DNA from: an uncultured bacterium
GTDB taxonomy: Bacteria > Cyanobacteriota > Vampirovibrionia > Gastranaerophilales > Gastranaerophilaceae
DNA: 5,349 bases
NCBI GenBank assembly: GCA_937894665.1
Contig: CALAWF010000208.1
Span: 1-5,349, forward strand
Direction: 5' to 3'
The first letter of the stretch is position 1; every line of letters starts with the position of its first letter. A program made the translations under genes and the position numbers. The notes beneath the pieces were generated by a model. The model had not been told where the DNA came from. It did no database searches and saw only the letters and a program-made list of their open reading frames with translations. This document shows, one piece after another, positions 1 to 5,349 of the stretch.

Positions 1-194
1 GAATTCAAAATAATAACTCATCTAACTTGATTGATGGAATGCCTGATCAGTTTAAAACGGCTTTTGATTCCAGTGTTGCAACTAATTTGGTTCCATATTT
101 AGAGAATTTGATATTTGGATTAAATCAGTTGAACAAACAATTAAAAGAAAACGCTAAACTTTCAAAATCAGATGATGTAGATGAATTATTTTAG
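1..194 (+). CDS. C-terminal end of a truncated gene, possibly a MotA/TolQ/ZorA-like channel subunit
   Basis: A frame is open from the left edge (first full codon at base 3) to a TAG at 192-194, giving 63 residues that end in DDVDELF. There is no ribosome site before the internal ATG at 39, so this is read as the tail of a longer gene cut by the window. The piece is soluble, Asn-rich and amphipathic, with a helical-looking stretch (VPYLENLIFGLNQLNKQLKE) and an acidic end. It lies 16 bases before a MotB/ZorB-type gene. Stator pairs are normally encoded with the MotA/TolQ/ZorA-like partner first, and ZorA-like proteins carry long helical cytoplasmic tails, so that identity is plausible. It rests on context only: no channel helix is visible here. 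Confidence 0.65.
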   Translation, partial: IQNNNSSNLIDGMPDQFKTAFDSSVATNLVPYLENLIFGLNQLNKQLKENAKLSKSDDVDELF

Positions 195-210
195 AAAATA
201 AAAGGTTGGT

Positions 211-900
211 ATGGCAATTGTATTTAGACAACAGAATAAAGAAGAGGACTCAGGAAATATTTTCTGGGTAACGATGGCTGACCTGTTATTAGGGTTGGCG
301 GTAATTTTTATTACGTTGTTTGTTCTTGCAATGACCGGATTTTCCCAACAAACAGTTCAACAGCAACAAGTTCAGATGAGTGTATCTGAAAAAATTAGTG
401 AAGGAATGAAAAAATCGGATATTGATGCTGATGTTGATAAAATGACCGGTGATTTAAAAATTTCTGATGGTGAACTTTTTGCTCTTAATAGTTCTGAACT
501 TACTCCAGATGGCAAGAAACTATTAGATAGACTTGCTCCAATATATATAAATACAATTTTTGCCGATAAAGAACTTGCAGAACAAATTGATAATATTGTT
601 ATTCAAGGGCATACCGATTCTCAAACATTTGCAGGTGTCAGGTCTAAAGATGAACAATTTATGCGGAATATGGATTTGAGTTTGCGAAGAGCAAATGCGG
701 TTGCTGAATACATATTTAGAACAAAATACGACAGAAAGTATGCTGATGAGTTTAGAAAGAAACTTGTTGTTGAAGGAAAAAGTTTTAATGAACCTGTTTT
801 AGTGAATGGAAAAGAAGATTTTGCTAAAAGCAGACGTGTAGAGTTAAAGATAAAAGTAAAGAGCTGGGACGTTTCAAAAGCGTTAGGATTACGGAAGTAG
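211..900 (+). CDS. MotB/ZorB-type stator protein with OmpA-like peptidoglycan-binding domain
   Basis: This 229-residue protein should be the inner-membrane, cell-wall-anchored half of an ion-driven stator. A short cytosolic N-terminus leads into one membrane helix at about residues 17-43. That helix holds FWVTMADLLLGL, with Asp24 at the place of the ion-carrying Asp of MotB/ZorB. A Gln-rich linker follows (46-55). The C-terminal OmpA-like domain (about 84-217) shows GHTD at 133-136, LSLRRA at 156-161 and SRRVE at 207-211, the usual peptidoglycan-contacting segments. An AAAGG-like site precedes the ATG at 211. The gene sits 16 bases after the upstream gene and 4 bases before the next, so it is in an operon. 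It is shorter than most flagellar MotB proteins, and no flagellar gene is seen nearby. The family call is firm, but flagellar, Zorya-like or other use cannot be decided from the window. Confidence 0.88.
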   Translation: MAIVFRQQNKEEDSGNIFWVTMADLLLGLAVIFITLFVLAMTGFSQQTVQQQQVQMSVSEKISEGMKKSDIDADVDKMTGDLKISDGELFALNSSELTPDGKKLLDRLAPIYINTIFADKELAEQIDNIVIQGHTDSQTFAGVRSKDEQFMRNMDLSLRRANAVAEYIFRTKYDRKYADEFRKKLVVEGKSFNEPVLVNGKEDFAKSRRVELKIKVKSWDVSKALGLRK

Positions 901-904
901 GAAA

Positions 905-2266
905 ATGATAGACGAACAAAATATTTTAGAAACAATTAACATGATTAAACTGTACAATCTTGATATTAGAACTGTTACATTAGCTTTGAGTTTGAGAGAT
1001 TGTATTTCGGAAGATATAGATAAACTTTGTGATAATATCTATAACAAAATTAAAAAATATGCTAAAAATCTTGTTGCATATGCAGATGAATTGGCGGATG
1101 AATATTCTATTCCAATTATAAATAAAAGAATTGCGGTAACACCGATTTCTTTCATTGGTGAGGCTTGTAAAAATCCTGATTATGTTAGAATTGCGCAAGT
1201 TTTGGATAAAGCGGCAAAAGAAGTTGGGGTAAATTTCGTTGGCGGTTTTTCTGCTCTTGTAGAAAAAGGGTGTACAAAAGGTGATAATCTTCTGATTGAA
1301 AGTATTCCGGAAGCATTAGCTAAAACCGAAAGGGTTTGTTCATCAATAAATTTGGCTTCTTCAAAAGCCGGTATAAATATGGACGCTGTTTTAAAAATGT
1401 CAGAAATTATCAAAAAATCAGCAGAATTAACAAAAGACCAAGATAGCATTGGTGCTGCAAAACTTGTTGTATTTTGTAATGTTCCTGGGGATAATCCATT
1501 TATGGCAGGAGCTTTTTGTGGAATGGGTGAACCTGAATGTGCATTGAATGTTGGGGTTTCCGGTCCGGGTGTTGTTCGTGCTGCGGTTGAAGCATTGCCT
1601 GAAGGTGCGGATATGAGTGAATTGGCGAATAAAATTAAAGAAATTGCTTATAAAATTACTTCAACAGGGGAACTTGTAGGGCGAAAATTGGCAAAAAGAT
1701 TAGATATTCCATTTGGGGTAATTGACTTATCTTTAGCTCCAACTCCTGCCCCAGGTGATAGTGTTGCCGGAATTTTCCAAGCTATGGGACTTGAACACGC
1801 TGGAGCTCATGGTACAACAGCAGCTCTTGCAATGTTGAATGATGCCGTTAAAAAAGGCGGAATTATGGCAAGTTCTCACGTTGGTGGTTTGTCAGGTGCA
1901 TTTATTCCTGTTTCTGAAGATGCCGGAATGATTGAGGCTGCGGAAAAAGGTTATTTGACTTTCAATAAACTTGAGGCAATGACTTCTGTTTGTTCTGTTG
2001 GACTTGATATGATTGCAATTCCTGGAGATACCCCATCAAGTACAATTGCCGGAATGATTGCTGACGAAATGGCAATTGGAATGATAAATAAAAAAACTAC
2101 AGCTGTTAGGGTAATTCCTGCTGCGGGTAAAAAAGTTGGAGATTATATTTCATATGGCGGGTTGTTGGGAGAAGCTCCGATTATGCCTGTAAATGAACTT
2201 TCTTCAGCTAGGTTCGTTAATAGAGGTGGGAGAATTCCTGCTCCTATTCATAGTTTAAATAATTAA
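905..2266 (+). CDS. UPF0210/DUF711 'PFL family' protein
   Basis: This 453-residue protein matches the UPF0210 (DUF711) family along its full length. Family landmarks visible are ETINMIKLYNLDIRTVT near the N-terminus, IPIINKRIAVTPIS (69-82), SLAPTPAPGDSVAGI (276-290), HGTTAALAMLNDAVKKGG (302-319), VGGLSGAFIPVSEDAGMI (326-343) and IPGDTPSSTIAGMIADE (372-388). The family has a barrel fold related to pyruvate formate-lyase, but no enzymatic activity is established and I see no glycyl-radical motif. It has no signal peptide or membrane helix, so it should be cytosolic. The ATG at 905 is four bases after the previous stop, and the GGAAGTAGGA stretch across that stop supplies the ribosome site, suggesting translational coupling. 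In Firmicutes the family often follows a small ACT-domain gene. Here it follows a stator gene instead, which is unusual. Confidence 0.95.
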   Translation: MIDEQNILETINMIKLYNLDIRTVTLALSLRDCISEDIDKLCDNIYNKIKKYAKNLVAYADELADEYSIPIINKRIAVTPISFIGEACKNPDYVRIAQVLDKAAKEVGVNFVGGFSALVEKGCTKGDNLLIESIPEALAKTERVCSSINLASSKAGINMDAVLKMSEIIKKSAELTKDQDSIGAAKLVVFCNVPGDNPFMAGAFCGMGEPECALNVGVSGPGVVRAAVEALPEGADMSELANKIKEIAYKITSTGELVGRKLAKRLDIPFGVIDLSLAPTPAPGDSVAGIFQAMGLEHAGAHGTTAALAMLNDAVKKGGIMASSHVGGLSGAFIPVSEDAGMIEAAEKGYLTFNKLEAMTSVCSVGLDMIAIPGDTPSSTIAGMIADEMAIGMINKKTTAVRVIPAAGKKVGDYISYGGLLGEAPIMPVNELSSARFVNRGGRIPAPIHSLNN

Positions 2267-2283
2267 TTAAGGATGAAATATAA

Positions 2284-2808
2284 ATGGCAACAGCTCATTC
2301 TATATCAAAATTTGATAATAGTTTAACGGAATTTTTAATAAATGTTATGTCTGATAAGTATGGAGATACAAAATCTTATGCTTATCGATATAACAATTTA
2401 AAAGTTTTCATGGATTATAAGCGTTGTAAAGATCCTCATTTCTTTGTAAGTATTGGAATTTCTGAGGCTTGTTTTTCTATTACTGATGGAAAGAAACTTG
2501 ATGGCGGACTTGGCACAGAAGATGCTTATGTGAAAAGATGGAGTGAAAGAGTAAATATTAATAGTGAATTGAAAGCTCATTGGAATATTATTCGTGAAGC
2601 TATTGCAGCTGAACAAGAAGATGATTTGTCGAAAAAATCTTCTGCTTCTATTCGTTTAAGACGCTCAGAATCTTCAAATCAAGATTTAAATGTTGATATG
2701 ACCGGCACCGGTATTGATAAAGCAAAACGTGAAAAGCAGCAAAAAAGATTATTAAAAATGAAAGGAAAGCTACTTGATTCTCGCAAAAATAGTGGTAACA
2801 TTAAGTAA
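2284..2808 (+). CDS. Unrecognised protein, paralogue A of a tandem pair (basic tail)
   Basis: This 174-residue soluble protein matches no family I know. Its core (about residues 36-113) begins YNNLK..MD and runs through PHFFVSIGISEA (51-62), DGGLG (73-77), YVKRW (82-86) and a helical LKAHWNIIREAI (96-107). The core is repeated in the next gene at about 35 identical positions out of 77 by hand alignment with one gap, which is strong evidence that both are real proteins. The C-terminal tail is Ser-rich and then strongly basic (146-168: 11 Lys/Arg, 2 acidic residues). There is no signal peptide or membrane helix. The ATG at 2284 has an AAGGATG ribosome site at 2269-2275, and the gene starts 17 bases after the preceding stop, so it is part of the operon. 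The pair arose by tandem duplication. Function is unknown. Confidence 0.87.
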   Translation: MATAHSISKFDNSLTEFLINVMSDKYGDTKSYAYRYNNLKVFMDYKRCKDPHFFVSIGISEACFSITDGKKLDGGLGTEDAYVKRWSERVNINSELKAHWNIIREAIAAEQEDDLSKKSSASIRLRRSESSNQDLNVDMTGTGIDKAKREKQQKRLLKMKGKLLDSRKNSGNIK

Positions 2809-2813
2809 AAACT

Positions 2814-2820
2814 AGGAGGT
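2814..2820 (+). promoter_or_regulatory. Strong Shine-Dalgarno for paralogue B
   Basis: AGGAGGT lies between the two paralogous genes, ending 4 bases before the ATG at 2825. It is the strongest ribosome site in the window and fixes the start of the downstream gene. The other operon members have weaker AAGG or AGGA sites, so paralogue B may be made in larger amounts than A; that is inference. Confidence 0.85.
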
Positions 2821-2824
2821 TAAG

Positions 2825-3421
2825 ATGAAAACACTTCATGAATTAGCCATAAAATTACAAGAATCAATTATTAAACAACAGGAGGATTCACACAACTCTG
2901 CCAATTTAAACGTAACTAAGTATAATAATTTAAAAATCAAAATGGATACAAGGTACTCTTATCCGCATGCAATTATTTGTATCGGAATTTCAGAGGCTGT
3001 ATTTAATATTGCTGAAGGTACAAAGACAGACGGTGGACTTGGTCCGGATGAAAAGTATGTTAGAAAATGGCTCGGAAATAGTACAGTTCTTTCTGATTTA
3101 AAAGAAATCTGGATTTCATTAGGTGAACTTGTAAAAGCTGAAGAACAAGATAAAGCTATTAAACAAGAAGGCGAAGCCGATGAAGTTAAACGTGATGCCC
3201 CAAAGAAGAAAAAGAAATTTAAAAATTTACTAGATATGACAATGCCCGTCGATGGCATTCCTGTTGATGGAGATGAATTTGAAGAAGATGATTCAGCATA
3301 TGATGTTGAACCAGATGAAGAGGATGAATCTTCTAAAAATAAGGTTTGTACTGAAACAGTGGATGAGATTAAAAAGGATTTGAAATCTTATTTAAAATCA
3401 ATTTATCATCCTGGAAAATAA
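2825..3421 (+). CDS. Unrecognised protein, paralogue B of a tandem pair (acidic tail)
   Basis: This 198-residue soluble protein of unknown function shares the core of the gene before it: YNNLKIKMD (33-41), PHAIICIGISEA (47-58), DGGLG (69-73), YVRKW (78-82) and LKEIW (92-96). The N-terminal 30 residues form a Gln-rich amphipathic helix-like stretch unrelated to paralogue A. After the core come a Lys block (KRDAPKKKKKFK, 122-133), a very acidic segment (148-168: 14 of 21 residues Asp/Glu, no Lys/Arg) and a final Lys-rich helix (about 178-194). The tail is probably disordered. The gene is the last of the operon, 16 bases after its paralogue, and ends 24 bases from the convergent uvrC stop. Invariant residues shared with A (GISEA, DGGLG, the two Trp) mark the likely functional surface. 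No enzyme motif is recognised. Confidence 0.87.
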   Translation: MKTLHELAIKLQESIIKQQEDSHNSANLNVTKYNNLKIKMDTRYSYPHAIICIGISEAVFNIAEGTKTDGGLGPDEKYVRKWLGNSTVLSDLKEIWISLGELVKAEEQDKAIKQEGEADEVKRDAPKKKKKFKNLLDMTMPVDGIPVDGDEFEEDDSAYDVEPDEEDESSKNKVCTETVDEIKKDLKSYLKSIYHPGK

Positions 3422-3445
3422 TTCCAAGAAAAAATATATTTATTT

Positions 3446-5116
3446 TTATTTCCCATTTTCTTTGATACCTGTTTTAGAACGCAATTTGCGGTGGTAAGTT
3501 ATTGCAAATCTGTGGGCTTCATCTCTTATTCTTTGGATGAGGAATAATGCACTGGATTCTCGAGGTAGTAAGATTGATTGGGATTGATTTGGCAGAAAAA
3601 CCTCTTCTTGACGTTTTGCCAAACTGACAAAGTCAATTCCTGTAACTCCGAGTTCTTTTACTATTTGCATAACGCTCGATAATTGTCCCTTACCACCATC
3701 AATAATGATTAAATCCGGTTTATCCCAACCTTTATCTCCGAGGTGAACAAGTCGTCTTGTTAGAACTTCTTTCATTGATAAAAAGTCGTCCGGTTTTCCT
3801 TCGGTTGACTTTATTTTGAATTTTTTATATTCCGATTTTTTACTCAATCCATTTATAAAAGTTACCATTGATGCAACAGTATTTGTACCTTGAATGTGCG
3901 AAATATCATAACATTCCATTCTGTGGGGGAAGTTATTCAGGTGAAGTTTTTCTTTTAGGTAAGAACCAATATTGTTAAAATCTTCGTTAATTTTGGACAT
4001 TTTTGATAATTTTGCATTATCGATTACAACTCTGCAATTTTTATCTGCAAGGGTTTGAAGTTCTTTACCTTGGGTAGATTTTCCATAACTGATTTTAACT
4101 TTCTTCCCTGAAATAATTTCTAACCACTCTTCGTATAACGCTTTATCACCAACAGCTTCAAGTTCATTAGATACAATTTTATCTGGAAATTCTAAAGATA
4201 AAGTGTTGTAGTATTCTTTGAAAAAGGTTGCAAAAAATTCTGTTTTATCTTCGTCTTCGACTTCATAGGTAAAATCTTTTTTGTCTATAAGACGTCCTTC
4301 TCTAATCATCATTATAACGATTGCAAGTATTCCGTCTTCGTGGATTAGAGAAATAATGTCCTCATTCAGTTTGGTGTTTTCGTAAACGACTTTTTGTTTT
4401 TCAAGAGTTTTTTTGAGGTCAAAGTAGCTATCACGAAGTCTGGCTGCTTTTTCAAATTGTTCAGAGTCTGAGTACTTTTGGATTTGTTCCATTAGTTGTT
4501 TCATCAACTCTGTTTGTTTCCCTGATAAAAATAGTTCTGCTTGATGAACTATTGCTTTGTATTCTTCACTTGAAACAAGGTTTTGGCAAGGAGCAAGACA
4601 TTTACCTATGTGGTAATAAAGGCAAGGTCTGCTTGAAAATTTTGGAGTTTTGCATTGCCTTAGCGGAAAGATTTTTTTCAAGAAATCTAGTGTTGAGTGC
4701 ATAGCACGAATGTCTGTATAAGGTCCATAATACTTTCCTTTTTCTGGATTCATGTTGCGTTTTCTTACAATAGCAATCTTAGGAAAATCTTCATTTGTAA
4801 TAAGGAAATACGGATATTTTTTATCATCTTTTAATAAAATATTATATTTAGGTTTGTGTTTTTTGATTAAATGACTTTCAAGGATAAGAGCCTCAACTTC
4901 TGTATTGGTTATGATATATTCCATGTGGTCAATTTGAGACACCAAAATATTAACTTTAACACTGTCGTGATGTTTTCTATTAAAATATGACATAACACGG
5001 CGTTTAAGAATTTTAGCTTTTCCGACATAGATAATTTCATTCTCCGAGTTGTAATAGATATAACACCCTGGGAGTGATGGCAGAAGTTTTAATGTTTCTT
5101 TCAATTTGTCATTCAT
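3446..5116 (-). CDS. uvrC: UvrABC excinuclease subunit C lacking the C-terminal HhH domain
   Basis: UvrC makes both incisions around bulky DNA lesions in nucleotide excision repair, recruited by UvrB. The 556 residues show, in order: a GIY-YIG nuclease domain (GCYIY 17-21, YVGKAK 30-35, Arg40, acidic EVEALILE 73-80) for the 3' cut; four cysteines (155, 165, 173, 177) in the QC..RPCLYYHIGKCLAPC region, known to bind an iron-sulfur cluster in this family; a UVR helix pair (about 206-240, FEKAARLRD) that contacts UvrB; and an RNase H-like nuclease with YDISH (Asp404), IDGGKGQ (Asp473) and RDEAHR (His535) for the 5' cut. The protein stops about 14 residues after YHRK (541-544), where most family members continue with about 60 residues of double helix-hairpin-helix. 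The N-terminus fits the family start exactly, so the ATG at 5116 is secure despite lacking a ribosome site. Confidence 0.97.
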   Translation of the reverse strand: MNDKLKETLKLLPSLPGCYIYYNSENEIIYVGKAKILKRRVMSYFNRKHHDSVKVNILVSQIDHMEYIITNTEVEALILESHLIKKHKPKYNILLKDDKKYPYFLITNEDFPKIAIVRKRNMNPEKGKYYGPYTDIRAMHSTLDFLKKIFPLRQCKTPKFSSRPCLYYHIGKCLAPCQNLVSSEEYKAIVHQAELFLSGKQTELMKQLMEQIQKYSDSEQFEKAARLRDSYFDLKKTLEKQKVVYENTKLNEDIISLIHEDGILAIVIMMIREGRLIDKKDFTYEVEDEDKTEFFATFFKEYYNTLSLEFPDKIVSNELEAVGDKALYEEWLEIISGKKVKISYGKSTQGKELQTLADKNCRVVIDNAKLSKMSKINEDFNNIGSYLKEKLHLNNFPHRMECYDISHIQGTNTVASMVTFINGLSKKSEYKKFKIKSTEGKPDDFLSMKEVLTRRLVHLGDKGWDKPDLIIIDGGKGQLSSVMQIVKELGVTGIDFVSLAKRQEEVFLPNQSQSILLPRESSALFLIQRIRDEAHRFAITYHRKLRSKTGIKENGK

Positions 5117-5122
5117 AATTAA

Positions 5123-5131
5123 ATTATACCA
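5123..5131 (-). promoter_or_regulatory. Extended -10 promoter of uvrC, predicting a leaderless mRNA
   Basis: Read on the - strand, TGGTATAAT is a perfect extended -10 (TGnTATAAT). It is followed by TTAATT and then the uvrC ATG. Initiation about 7 bases after the -10 would fall on the A of the start codon, leaving no room for a 5' leader, and no Shine-Dalgarno is present. No convincing -35 is seen at 16-18 bases upstream, consistent with an extended -10 promoter. Confidence 0.7.
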
Positions 5132-5166
5132 TGTTTGAGTTTAAAGAGAGTTCCCATCTGCTTATT

Positions 5167-5278
5167 CGTCATTCTGAGGGGTAATCCATTAAGAAACTAA
5201 TATTATTTAGCAAATTTACCCGAAGAATCTCTATCTGTAGACCCTAGCTAGAGATCCTTCGCTTCGCTCAGGATGACG
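5167..5278. repeat. Interrupted palindromic dispersed repeat (REP/MITE-like)
   Basis: Two nested inverted pairs bracket this 112-base element. The outer arms are CGTCATTCTGAG (5167-5178) and CTCAGGATGACG (5267-5278), complementary but for one position. The inner arms are CGAAGAATCTCTA (5221-5233) and TAGAGATCCTTCG (5249-5261), also with one mismatch. The right half is GC-richer than the surrounding DNA (CCTTCGCTTCGCTCAGG). From memory, near-identical sequence (gagatccttcgcttcgctc followed by aggatgac) recurs as an intergenic repeat in many unrelated bacterial genomes. It has no coding capacity and sits upstream of uvrC. The single mismatches sit where G-U pairing is possible on one strand, so the RNA could fold into a long hairpin. 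Confidence 0.7.
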
Positions 5279-5297
5279 GTAGCGTTAAGTTGTTTCC

Positions 5298-5321
5298 CAT
5301 TTTGTCAATTGTAACAAAATG
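5298..5321. repeat. Short perfect inverted repeat overlapping the HLR1-like box
   Basis: CATTTTGT (5298-5305) and ACAAAATG (5314-5321) are perfect 8-base inverted arms around an 8-base spacer. The right arm lies inside the HLR1-like box. It could be an operator half-site pair or a weak AT-rich hairpin; it lacks a T-run that would make it a terminator. Confidence 0.4.
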
Positions 5322-5325
5322 TAAA
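5308..5325 (-). promoter_or_regulatory. HLR1-like direct repeat (possible RpaB-type response-regulator box)
   Basis: The - strand reads TTTACATTTTGTTACAAT, which fits the cyanobacterial HLR1 consensus (G/T)TTACA(T/A)(T/A)NN(G/T)TTACA(T/A)(T/A) at every defined position. HLR1 is bound by the OmpR-family regulator RpaB. The box lies about 190 bases upstream of the uvrC start with a repeat between them, so it more likely serves a gene beyond the right edge. Binding is inferred from the motif only. Confidence 0.45.
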
Positions 5326-5349
5326 CTCTCTATGCAAATAGCTGAAACC

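Noticed and set aside
1..6. EcoRI site GAATTC exactly at the left edge as a cloning boundary
   Set aside because: The frame of the truncated gene runs normally through it, and a six-base site at the edge can be chance.
2701..2712. Short palindrome ACCGG-CA-CCGGT
   Set aside because: It lies inside the coding region of paralogue A (codons for TGTG), and the two-base loop is too short for a stable RNA hairpin.
2878..2886. An AGGAGGA ribosome-like site inside paralogue B
   Set aside because: No start codon follows at a usable distance, and the paralogue alignment supports the upstream ATG at 2825.
211..3421. A complete Zorya defence system
   Set aside because: Only a ZorB-like protein is certain. 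The upstream gene is cut off and none of the downstream genes resembles a known Zorya effector.
3425..3450. AT-rich, nearly palindromic stretch between the convergent stops as a bidirectional terminator
   Set aside because: The arms are imperfect and contain almost only A/T pairs, so no stable stem is supported.
5322..5340. Possible rightward promoter with TATGCA as a -10
   Set aside because: TATGCA matches the -10 consensus poorly and no good -35 sits at proper spacing; the gene to the right is outside the window.

Overview
This is AT-rich bacterial DNA with tight gene packing. Five co-directional genes on the + strand (left edge to 3421) are separated by only 16, 4, 17 and 16 bases and look like one operon. 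A convergent uvrC on the - strand follows (5116 to 3446), then about 230 bases of intergenic DNA with a promoter, a dispersed palindromic repeat and a possible response-regulator site. Base composition, the atypical gene set and an exact match to the cyanobacterial HLR1/RpaB box suggest a non-photosynthetic relative of Cyanobacteria (Melainabacteria/Gastranaerophilales type). This placement is an inference with modest confidence; no rRNA or other phylogenetic marker except uvrC is present.

Operon, left to right: (1) the last 63 codons of a gene whose start lies outside the window, possibly a MotA/TolQ/ZorA-like channel subunit judged from its neighbour; (2) a 229-residue MotB/ZorB-type protein with one membrane helix carrying the expected Asp and a C-terminal OmpA-like peptidoglycan-binding domain; (3) a full-length UPF0210/DUF711 'PFL family' protein of unknown activity; (4, 5) two adjacent, clearly paralogous small soluble proteins that match no family I recognise, sharing a core of about 77 residues (IGISEA...DGGLG...YV..W) but carrying tails of opposite charge, basic in the first and acidic in the second.

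The operon joins a proton/ion-driven stator-like module to three cytosolic proteins. No flagellar or chemotaxis genes and no known Zorya effector (ZorC, D, E, F, G) are visible, so whether the stator belongs to a flagellum, a Zorya-like defence system or another envelope machine is open. The paralogous pair is the most novel part.

uvrC is recognisable end to end through the RNase H-like nuclease domain but stops right after it, so the usual C-terminal helix-hairpin-helix domain is missing. Its promoter is an extended -10 placed so that transcription should begin at or next to the A of the ATG, predicting a leaderless mRNA. Beyond it lie an interrupted palindromic repeat (5167-5278) and the HLR1-like box (5308-5325), which probably serves a gene to the right of the window.
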